The translations under genes were made by a program, and so were the position numbers. Below are positions 6,987-12,023 of a DNA stretch of 12,023 bases, one piece after another. This DNA is from Spirochaetaceae bacterium (GTDB lineage: Bacteria; Spirochaetota; Spirochaetia; Treponematales; Breznakiellaceae). The stretch spans positions 1-12,023 of the forward strand of contig JAIRTD010000283.1 in the NCBI GenBank assembly GCA_031255115.1, read 5' to 3'. Within the stretch, counting starts at the first letter, position 1; every line of letters begins with the position of its first letter. Under the pieces are notes generated by a model, which was given only the letters and a program-made list of their open reading frames with translations, had not been told where the DNA came from and made no database searches.

Positions 6987-9593
6987 ATGAGCGGGTCCTT
7001 GCCTTCGTATCTTTCGGCCCTCAATCCCGAACAGCGGGAAGCGGTGCTCCATTGGGGCAGTCCGCTCCTCATCCTCGCGGGCGCGGGTTCGGGCAAGACC
7101 AGGGTCATTACCACCAAGATAGCCTACCTCATCAAGGAGCGGGGCATGGACCCCAAATCCATTTTGGCGGTAACTTTTACCAATAAGGCGGCAGGCGAGA
7201 TGGCGGAACGGGCCCGGGCCATTGAACCCCGCGCGGCGGAAGTTATGATACGGACCTTTCATTCGCTGGGGGCCTGGTTTTTGAGGCGGAACAGCGCCGG
7301 CTACAATTCAAAATTCGTTATTTATGATGAAGATGATTCGCTTTCCCTTTTGGGGACCATCATGGAGGACGCGTCGAGGCTTGTGCTCAAACAGACGGCC
7401 CAGCAGATTTCCCGGGCCAAGGATTACTTTCTTTCTCCTGATGATCCTGAACTTGACCTTATCAACTACCTGCCTGATTTTAGAAAAATCTACGCCCGCT
7501 ATGAAGAGCGTATGGCCGGGATAGGCAATGTTGATTTTGGGGACCTGATAAAAAAACCGGTAGAAACGCTCAGGGCCTATCCGGAGATCGCCCGGCGTTT
7601 TCATGAGCGCTTTAAGGTAATACTGGTGGATGAGTACCAGGACTCCAATGTGGCCCAGTTTGCCCTGCTCAAGGAACTGGCCGGTCCCGAGACCTATATC
7701 TGTGTTGTCGGCGACGATGACCAGTCCATATACCGTTTCAGGGGCGCTGAGGTAAAGAATATACTTGAGTTTCCCGATCGCTTTCCCGGCACCTGTATTG
7801 TGCGCCTTGAGCGCAACTACCGTTCCTTTGCTCCCATACTGGCCCTTGCTTCTTCGGTGGTAAACCACAACACAGGAAGGCTGGGCAAGACGCTCCGCGC
7901 CGAAAGGCAGGGAGGTATAACGCCGCTTCTTGCCTTTCTCCCCGACCAGGACAGCGAAGTTGCTTTCTGCGCGAATCTGATAGAAAACTCAGGCGCTGCT
8001 TTTTCCGACTGGGCCCTGCTCTACAGGACCAATGCCCAGTCTCTTGGTTTTGAAACAGGACTGCTCCGCCGCCGTATTCCCTACCGGGTGGTGGGTTCCC
8101 TTAAATTTTACGAGCGCGAAGAAGTAAAAGACGCCCTGGCCCTGCTGTCCTTTCTTGTCAATCCCCGGGACGAAGTAGCGTTCCGCCGGGTGGTAAACAA
8201 ACCCGCCCGGGGCCTGGGCCCCGCCACCGTAGACCGTATTGTAATTGCGGCGGCAGAACAGGGCGCGTCAGGTGAAGACGCGGCGTCAGGTGCAAGTACA
8301 ACGTCAGGCGAAGGCATGGCGTCAGGCGCAAATACAACGTCAGGCGAAACCGAACCGGCAAACAAAAGTCCGGTTCCGGGCGGGGACCTCGTTCTGGCCG
8401 CAAAAAAAATCGCGCCGTCCCTGAACCCCAAAGCCAGGGAGGGCCTTGGAAACTTTCTTTCAGCGCTGGAACGCGCCCGGCTTGCCATTGGCCTTCAGGC
8501 CGGAGCCGGGCCCTATGCGGCGGACAGCGCTGAGTTTGAAGACGGCGCGGCAACTCCTGGCTTGGCAGCTCCCAATGCGACGGCTCCCGGTATGGCGGCT
8601 CCCAATGCGGCAGCTCCCAATGCGACGGCTCCCGGTATGGCAACTCCCGGCGCGGCAGCATCAGGCGGGCAGATTTTGCCCGGAGCTGTTTTGGCCGGGC
8701 AGGACATGGCCGAGCCGGGAACCCTCGACTTTGGCCCCCTTCCCCAGGGCCGCAAGAGCCCCGGCGAAACGCCGCTGCGCTACGGCGACGGGCTTTCCCT
8801 CTGCGTGGTGCTGCTTGTACAGGAAGCCGGAATCGCCGAATATCACCAGCTCCGCGATGAGGCCCAGGGAAATCAGCGGGTGGCCAATCTCCAGGAACTT
8901 GCCAACGCCGCAAGCCTCTACGAGGCAAGCGAAAAGGGCCTCCTGGAATTCCTCGAACATATTGAACTTGACCGCTCTATAGAAGAAGATGGTGATACCG
9001 GCGACGCGGTTACGCTCATTACCCTGCATAACACCAAGGGTCTTGAATTCAGGCGGGTCATCATGACCGGCCTTGAACAGGGGGTCTTTCCAAGGGAAGA
9101 TAAAAAAGGGGACGATCTTGAAGAAGAAAGGCGGCTTTTCTACGTTGGCGCAACCAGAGCCATGGACGCGTTATACCTCACGTCCTGCAAGGAGCGGAGA
9201 CTGTACGGCCGTTCCCAGCCGTTAAGCCCTTCGGCCTTTCTCCACGAAATTGACCGCTCCTGCCTTTCGGTCAAGGGACAGGCCCCGCCGCCCTTTGTTT
9301 CTTCGAGTGATGAAAGCCGTATTCCCGGATATACATACGGCGGCGCGGACTATGGCGCGTATGACAGGCCGCACAATTCCGGCCGGAATCTCCGGCAGCC
9401 GGTAAAGTCCGCCGACGGGCGCTGGCAGCTTGGCGACAGACTTTTTCATGATGATTACGGCTACGGCGGCGTTACAGGCATACGGCAAAGCGAGGACGGC
9501 TCTGTAGTGGAAGTCCGTTTTGAAACAGGCAGGGAACTTCATTTTATAAGCGAATATCAAAGTTCCCGTTTTATGAAAACCGGTGATGACTGA
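6987..9593 (+). CDS. pcrA: PcrA/UvrD-type SF1 DNA helicase with repeat-expanded 2B region
   Basis: The 868-residue protein has every SF1A motif: Walker A GAGSGKT at 32-38, motif Ia TFTNKAAGEM at 63-72, motif II VDEYQDS at 214-220, motif III VVGDDDQSIYRFRGA at 240-254, motif IV LERNYRS at 274-280, motif V TLHNTKGLEF at 679-688 and motif VI RRLFYVGATRA at 715-725. A C-terminal PcrA-type Tudor-like module (LGDRLFHDDYGYGG) lies near 815-828. Known role: ATP-driven 3'-5' unwinding in repair and replication. It is about 190-200 residues longer than typical members. The excess lies between motifs IV and V: two low-complexity blocks at 427-466 and about 505-600 interrupt the 2B region. ATG at 6987 fits the NPEQREAV start of the family but has no good Shine-Dalgarno sequence. 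The stop overlaps the next ATG by one base. Rep is a less likely name because of the C-terminal module. Confidence 0.95.
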   Translation: MSGSLPSYLSALNPEQREAVLHWGSPLLILAGAGSGKTRVITTKIAYLIKERGMDPKSILAVTFTNKAAGEMAERARAIEPRAAEVMIRTFHSLGAWFLRRNSAGYNSKFVIYDEDDSLSLLGTIMEDASRLVLKQTAQQISRAKDYFLSPDDPELDLINYLPDFRKIYARYEERMAGIGNVDFGDLIKKPVETLRAYPEIARRFHERFKVILVDEYQDSNVAQFALLKELAGPETYICVVGDDDQSIYRFRGAEVKNILEFPDRFPGTCIVRLERNYRSFAPILALASSVVNHNTGRLGKTLRAERQGGITPLLAFLPDQDSEVAFCANLIENSGAAFSDWALLYRTNAQSLGFETGLLRRRIPYRVVGSLKFYEREEVKDALALLSFLVNPRDEVAFRRVVNKPARGLGPATVDRIVIAAAEQGASGEDAASGASTTSGEGMASGANTTSGETEPANKSPVPGGDLVLAAKKIAPSLNPKAREGLGNFLSALERARLAIGLQAGAGPYAADSAEFEDGAATPGLAAPNATAPGMAAPNAAAPNATAPGMATPGAAASGGQILPGAVLAGQDMAEPGTLDFGPLPQGRKSPGETPLRYGDGLSLCVVLLVQEAGIAEYHQLRDEAQGNQRVANLQELANAASLYEASEKGLLEFLEHIELDRSIEEDGDTGDAVTLITLHNTKGLEFRRVIMTGLEQGVFPREDKKGDDLEEERRLFYVGATRAMDALYLTSCKERRLYGRSQPLSPSAFLHEIDRSCLSVKGQAPPPFVSSSDESRIPGYTYGGADYGAYDRPHNSGRNLRQPVKSADGRWQLGDRLFHDDYGYGGVTGIRQSEDGSVVEVRFETGRELHFISEYQSSRFMKTGDD
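8265..8354 (+). repeat. In-frame 18-bp tandem repeats (five units) in the helicase gene
   Basis: Five imperfect 18-bp units encode ASGEDA, ASGAST, TSGEGM, ASGANT and TSGETE (residues 427-456). A higher-order 36-bp period is visible: units 2-3 and 4-5 are close copies. The block sits just after the motif-IV region of the helicase, where the 2B subdomain is inserted, and leads into a Pro/Lys-containing linker. It keeps the frame and carries no stop. Confidence 0.9.
8550..8669 (+). repeat. In-frame 15-bp tandem repeats (eight units) in the helicase gene
   Basis: Eight contiguous 15-bp units encode ATPGL, AAPNA, TAPGM, AAPNA, AAPNA, TAPGM, ATPGA and AASGG (residues 522-561). GCTCCCAATGCG and GCTCCCGGTATG cores recur nearly unchanged, which points to recent duplication by slippage or unequal recombination. 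The block lies in an Ala/Pro/Gly-rich stretch of about 95 residues inside the 2B region, before LSLCVVLLVQEAGIAEYH, where recognisable 2B sequence resumes. Confidence 0.93.
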
Positions 9594-10534
9594 TGATTGA
9601 CTGGATAGACAATTCCTTCCCGCTCCTTGCAAATCTGCCCCCCATAGGCAGGGCCAGGGGCTATAGGCTCTACGCGTCAGGTGGACGGCGTTTTGTTGAT
9701 CTGTGGCAGTACGGAGGCAAAGCCCTTTTGGGCCATACGCCGCCGGCGCTGCTTAAAACCCTAAAGAACGCCGCTTCCCGGGGGCTTCTGACGCCCCTGC
9801 CCCATCCCGCCCGGCAGAGACTCGCCAGGGCGCTGGAAAAACTTTTTCCGGGCTGTTCTTTCAGGATATACCCTGACCGGGCAGCGCTGTGTAAGGCCCT
9901 CAAAACACCGGACCCTGTTTTAAAAGCACCGGATCCTGTTTTGCAAACGCCGGATACCGTTTCGCGGGACCCCGCGGCCCCCGCGGCCGGACCGCAAGAC
10001 TGCCAACTCTGGCGGCCCTTCTGGGACGAAGGCGCGCCCCTTGCGTTTAAGGACGCGCCCCGGGCTTTTGTGCCCGTGCTGCCCCTGCCCTGGATGAACG
10101 CCCCCGAAATTCTCGTCCTCAAAGGACCGGAACAGGCGGATACCAAAGGGGCCTTGGCGGGGCTTGATACCGGTGATTTTGTTTCGCCGCTTTTGCTTGC
10201 CGGCCTTACCCGGGCGGTGTATGACCTCATTGCCGCGTCCCAAAGCCGCCTTCCGGACCTGAAAAAATACAGCCGGGATTTTCCCCTCTGGAAGCGCCGG
10301 GGCGTCTATTTTCTCTTTTGCGGGGGAGAGCATCGCGGGGAGGCCGGTTCCGGGGCAAAAGATCCCGAAACTGCCGATTCCGGAAAAAAGCTTCTATATA
10401 AAAGCCTTTTTGCACGCTTCCTTGACCGGGGCTTTTTGCTTCCCCCTGATCCCGGGCTTCCTGCCATACTTCCCCCCGGACTTTCTCCAGGAGAAGAATC
10501 CGCCCTTATTTCGCTCTTGTCATTTACCCCATAA
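9593..10534 (+). CDS. Degenerate class-III aminotransferase-like protein, probable non-catalytic
   Basis: The 313-residue protein begins like a class-III (PLP fold type I) aminotransferase: PPIGRARGYRLYASGG at 16-31, FVDLWQYGGKALLGHTPP at 34-51. The C-terminus (LFARFLDRGFLLPPDPGLPAI, about 272-291) resembles the small domain of that family. The part expected to hold the PLP-binding Asp and Schiff-base Lys is missing or unrecognisable, and the length is well below the usual 400-450 residues. I therefore infer a non-enzymatic or remodelled descendant; decay to a pseudogene is possible, but the frame is open throughout. Residues 104-124 are a three-unit tandem repeat followed by an Ala/Pro linker. 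ATG at 9593 overlaps the helicase TGA (TGATG), implying translational coupling. The domain assignment rests on motif resemblance only. Confidence 0.72.
   Translation: MIDWIDNSFPLLANLPPIGRARGYRLYASGGRRFVDLWQYGGKALLGHTPPALLKTLKNAASRGLLTPLPHPARQRLARALEKLFPGCSFRIYPDRAALCKALKTPDPVLKAPDPVLQTPDTVSRDPAAPAAGPQDCQLWRPFWDEGAPLAFKDAPRAFVPVLPLPWMNAPEILVLKGPEQADTKGALAGLDTGDFVSPLLLAGLTRAVYDLIAASQSRLPDLKKYSRDFPLWKRRGVYFLFCGGEHRGEAGSGAKDPETADSGKKLLYKSLFARFLDRGFLLPPDPGLPAILPPGLSPGEESALISLLSFTP
9902..9964 (+). repeat. In-frame 21-bp tandem repeats (three units) in the aminotransferase-like gene
   Basis: Three 21-bp units encode KTPDPVL, KAPDPVL and QTPDTVS (residues 104-124), followed by a Pro/Ala-rich linker. 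The unit length and sequence differ from both repeat blocks in the neighbouring helicase gene, but the pattern is the same: in frame, Pro-rich and placed in a loop position between folded segments. Confidence 0.88.
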
Positions 10535-10551
10535 GAGAAGATACTAAAGGT

Positions 10552-10854
10552 ATGGGAATCGGAGAAGTTGTTTATATCGTAAGCCGTCTTGTCCTGGGCG
10601 CTCTGGCCGCATTCTTCGCCATAGTACTCTGGTCCAAGACCAGGGATGTAGCCTGGATGCTCATGGTCGCAGGCGCCATAGCCGCCTATGTAGAAACTGT
10701 TTATTCGATACTTAAAATATTCGGCATAGTCGGGGAGGAGCTTTTTAGCTTTGGTTCGGTATCTCTTGTTTCACTGATACTGACCAATCTGCCTATGATC
10801 TTTTTTATAGCTGCCTTTGCGGTCATGGTCGCGCGGAAAAGCAGGCGACGTTAA
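10552..10854 (+). CDS. Small integral membrane protein, unknown function
   Basis: I do not recognise this 100-residue protein. It shows three hydrophobic segments at about 5-26 (starting EVVYIVSRLVLGALAAFF), 33-58 (AWMLMVAGAIAAYVETVYSI) and 69-93 (SVSLVSLILTNLPMIFFIAAF), ending in a basic tail ARKSRRR that should lie in the cytoplasm. It starts 17 bp after the aminotransferase-like stop. A GAGAAG at 10535-10540 is a modest ribosome binding site about 11 nt from the ATG; the AAAGG beside the ATG is too close to serve. It is probably co-transcribed with the helicase unit and with the next small membrane gene. No catalytic motif is visible. Confidence 0.82.
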   Translation: MGIGEVVYIVSRLVLGALAAFFAIVLWSKTRDVAWMLMVAGAIAAYVETVYSILKIFGIVGEELFSFGSVSLVSLILTNLPMIFFIAAFAVMVARKSRRR

Positions 10855-10882
10855 GCGCTCCGAAGCTCCCTGGGAGTTATTT

Positions 10883-11104
10883 ATGAAGTCACTTGTACTT
10901 GGTGTCATGGTTCTTGCCGCAGCCCTGGCGGCCATAGTTCCGGCCGGCCTCAACTGGGCCCCTGACGTGCTCCGTTTTCTCAGGGGCGCTGTTCCTGTTC
11001 TTGCCGTACTCGTCGCCTTTGTGTTGATTTTTGTAGGCATAATGCATATCAAAGACCAGTTGGACGCCAAAAAAGAAGAAAAAAACGCCGAACTGTCCCA
11101 CTAG
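10883..11104 (+). CDS. Small membrane protein with two transmembrane segments, unknown function
   Basis: I chose ATG at 10883 (73 residues) because GGGAG at 10872-10876 lies six bases upstream and the protein then begins directly with a hydrophobic segment. An upstream in-frame ATG at 10817 would overlap the preceding gene and add an unlikely charged extension. Two hydrophobic segments are seen, about 3-23 (SLVLGVMVLAAALAAIVPAG) and 38-57 (VPVLAVLVAFVLIFVGIMHI), followed by a charged tail (KDQLDAKKEEKNAE). It lies 28 bp after the other small membrane gene, so the two may act together. I do not recognise the family. Confidence 0.8.
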   Translation: MKSLVLGVMVLAAALAAIVPAGLNWAPDVLRFLRGAVPVLAVLVAFVLIFVGIMHIKDQLDAKKEEKNAELSH

Positions 11105-11155
11105 GGAAATCCCCGGCTGGAGCGCCTTGCCGCAGTCCTGGCCCACGCGAGGGGC

Positions 11156-11194
11156 TTTACCGCGGGGCCGGCCCGCCTGTAATGCCGCGGTAAA
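11156..11194 (+). repeat. Perfect 10-bp inverted repeat upstream of the rpsP promoter
   Basis: TTTACCGCGG at 11156-11165 is matched by CCGCGGTAAA at 11185-11194, with 19 bases between them that contain the palindrome GGCCGGCC. No run of T follows on the plus strand and the copy on the minus strand is followed by GCCCC, so it is not a standard intrinsic terminator in either direction. It could end the upstream unit in another way or be a protein-binding site just ahead of the -35 box. Confidence 0.6.
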
Positions 11195-11215
11195 AGAAAA
11201 GACAAAAAACCGCGA

Positions 11216-11244
11216 TTGACTTTTCCGGCCCTTTCGGGCATAAT
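11216..11244 (+). promoter_or_regulatory. Sigma-70-type promoter for rpsP-khpA
   Basis: TTGACT at 11216-11221 (five of six consensus bases) and CATAAT at 11239-11244 (five of six) are separated by exactly 17 bp. The predicted start lies near 11251, which gives an untranslated leader of about 105 nt before rpsP. This is the best-matching promoter in the window. Confidence 0.8.
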
Positions 11245-11250
11245 AGACGT

Positions 11251-11356
11251 TCGCGCCGGTAAACGGCGTAAACCAAAACAGCCAGAACGGTTGATCCGGA
11301 CCGCGGCTGTTTTACCGGTAAACCGGATCTACGAAAGCGGAACCTGAGGAGGACCC
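11251..11356 (+). promoter_or_regulatory. Structured 5' leader of rpsP
   Basis: The leader holds several self-complementary segments: CGCCG at 11254-11258 with CGGCG at 11264-11268 (loop GTAAA), a 9-bp stem AAAACAGCC at 11275-11283 with GGCTGTTTT at 11305-11313, and a 12-bp palindrome TTTACCGGTAAA at 11311-11322. CCGGTAAAC occurs twice, at 11256 and 11315, and the first copy can also pair with TTTACCGG at 11311-11318, which competes with the first two stems. A strong Shine-Dalgarno AGGAGG at 11347-11352 lies four bases before the ATG. Autoregulation of a ribosomal protein operon or attenuation is possible but not shown. Confidence 0.55.
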
Positions 11357-11605
11357 ATGGGCGCAAGGATTAGATTAAAGAAATTCGGCACAAAAAAGAG
11401 ACCTTACTATCGTATTGTAGTTATGGACGGACGCGCTCCCCGTGACGGCAAGACTATTGAGGAACTGGGTTACTATCATCCTATCGAAGCTGAGGACAAG
11501 CAGATTGTACTCAACGAAGAAAAAGTCAGGGGCTGGTTAAAGAACGGAGCCTCTGTGAGCGATACGGTGCATCAGATTCTCAATAAAAAGAGTATAACCC
11601 TCTGA
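11357..11605 (+). CDS. rpsP: Small ribosomal subunit protein bS16
   Basis: The 82-residue protein matches bS16 in length and sequence: IRLKKFGTKKRPYYRIVVMD at the N-terminus, then RAPRDGKTIEELGYYHP, and VRGWLKNGASVSDTV near the C-terminus. It is a component of the 30S body that binds 16S rRNA and helps assembly. A strong AGGAGG ribosome binding site fixes the start. It heads the conserved rpsP-khpA-rimM-trmD-rplS order; khpA follows 70 bp downstream. Confidence 0.98.
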   Translation: MGARIRLKKFGTKKRPYYRIVVMDGRAPRDGKTIEELGYYHPIEAEDKQIVLNEEKVRGWLKNGASVSDTVHQILNKKSITL

Positions 11606-11627
11606 ATTTTTTGATGCCTCGTTTGTT

Positions 11628-11648
11628 CCCCGGTCCGCGAGGCCGGGG
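11628..11648 (+). other. Intercistronic hairpin between rpsP and khpA
   Basis: CCCCGGTC at 11628-11635 pairs with GGCCGGGG at 11641-11648 (eight base pairs including one G-U) around a five-base loop CGCGA. It is followed by TATTTGTC rather than a clean T run. It may act as a partial terminator or an mRNA-stabilising element that sets the bS16 to KhpA ratio. Confidence 0.6.
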
Positions 11649-11675
11649 TATTTGTCATGACTCTAGGAGTGAATA

Positions 11676-11909
11676 ATGGAAAAAGATCTGGTCGAATATA
11701 TCGTAAAATCCCTGGTAGACGACGTGTCCCAGGTTCAATTAAATGTTGTCGAGGGCGAAAAGTCCACCATTCTGGAACTGCGGGTTGCCCCTGAGGATAT
11801 AGGCAAGGTTATCGGCAAACACGGCCGTATCGCCAAGGCCATACGAACCGTGCTCCAGGCCGCCACCGCCAAAAGCGGCAAACGCACCGTCCTTGAGATA
11901 CTGGACTAG
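11676..11909 (+). CDS. khpA: KH-domain RNA-binding protein KhpA (YlqC family)
   Basis: The 77-residue protein is the single type-II KH domain typical of this family. The RNA-binding GxxG loop appears as VIGKHGRIAKAIRTVLQAA at about 45-63 and the N-terminus MEKDLVEYIVKSLVDD is characteristic. Members usually act with KhpB as a small-RNA and mRNA chaperone affecting cell division and envelope in Gram-positives; its role in spirochaetes is less known. AGGAG at 11665-11669 lies six bases before the ATG. Position after rpsP is conserved across many phyla. rimM would be expected next but is not in the remaining 114 bases. Confidence 0.96.
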   Translation: MEKDLVEYIVKSLVDDVSQVQLNVVEGEKSTILELRVAPEDIGKVIGKHGRIAKAIRTVLQAATAKSGKRTVLEILD

Positions 11910-11938
11910 TATCCCGGCACGATTATTCTTGTGGATTT

Positions 11939-12023
11939 GGGCGCATCCGGCGCAAGCGCCGGACCGGGCTATCCGCTCCAATTCCTGCGGAATTTCCGCT
12001 TCTATCCCTTGCGCTTTGCTGTA
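11939..12023 (-). ncRNA. Structured interspersed element resembling Flavo-1 RNA, cut by window edge
   Basis: Read on the minus strand, this segment contains GGGATAGAAGCGGA, then a small hairpin AATTCC-GCA-GGAATT (11994-11980), then GGAGCGGATAGCCCGG. A strong stem TCCGGCG-CTTG-CGCCGGA (11963-11946) and a terminal GCGCCC (11944-11939) follow. Two near-copies of the AGCGGA/GATAG motif flank the small hairpin. From memory, this arrangement matches an intergenic element scattered through Bacteroidetes and some spirochaete genomes, which I believe is the Flavo-1 RNA family; the name is less certain than the structure. Its 5' part probably extends past the right edge. It lies directly after khpA and opposes the operon direction, so it may be a transcribed RNA or a passive repeat read through in antisense. 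Confidence 0.55.

Noticed and set aside
6876..7262. 128-residue minus-strand frame across the divergent region
   Set aside because: It is antisense to the helicase Walker A region, crosses the intergenic space and shows no family features.
8550..8669. Possible CRISPR or minisatellite-type array
   Set aside because: Units are contiguous 15-mers without spacers and stay in the reading frame of the helicase, so it is a coding tandem repeat.
8158..8928. 256-residue minus-strand frame with repeated WELP/YREP-like segments
   Set aside because: The repetition is only the complement of the helicase repeat block; the helicase frame keeps all SF1 motifs on both sides.
10817..10882. Upstream ATG at 10817 as start of the second small membrane gene
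   Set aside because: It would overlap the preceding gene and add 22 polar residues; the internal ATG at 10883 has a well-spaced GGGAG.
11156..11194. Intrinsic terminator for the helicase unit
   Set aside because: A strong stem is present but no T run follows on either strand, so it is listed only as an inverted repeat.

Overview
The window looks like a chromosomal segment of a spirochaete, most probably a GC-rich Treponema-type organism such as those of the termite-gut group. This is inferred from protein character, gene content and the structured element at the right edge, not from a database match. The code is standard and coding density is high. I see no tRNA, rRNA, CRISPR array or insertion sequence.

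Left part, minus strand: a leftward unit begins in a short divergent promoter region near 6.9 kb. It encodes a very large membrane-anchored bacterial alpha-2-macroglobulin with an intact CxEQ thioester motif. After 18 bp it continues into dinB (DNA polymerase IV), whose 3' end lies beyond the left edge. dinB occupies bases 1-1018 and is the only gene in the first kilobase.

Middle, plus strand: the other side of the divergent region drives a PcrA/UvrD-type helicase with all motifs intact. Its 2B region carries two blocks of short in-frame tandem repeats. A degenerate class-III aminotransferase-like protein overlaps its stop codon by one base and carries a third, unrelated tandem repeat. Two small membrane proteins follow closely, so these four genes are probably one unit.

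Right part, plus strand: a good sigma-70-type promoter, a roughly 105-nt leader rich in inverted repeats, then rpsP (bS16) and khpA (KH-domain RNA-binding protein). This is the start of the conserved rpsP-khpA-rimM-trmD-rplS operon. Where rimM would be expected soon, the minus strand instead carries a structured interspersed element resembling the Flavo-1 RNA family, cut by the window edge.

The most notable points are: the structured element inside the ribosomal operon; three unrelated in-frame repeat expansions in two adjacent genes; a divergent region in which both -10 boxes sit so close to the ATGs that both mRNAs should be leaderless; and the rpsP leader with mutually exclusive pairings. 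I found no clear new multi-gene defence or metabolic system.
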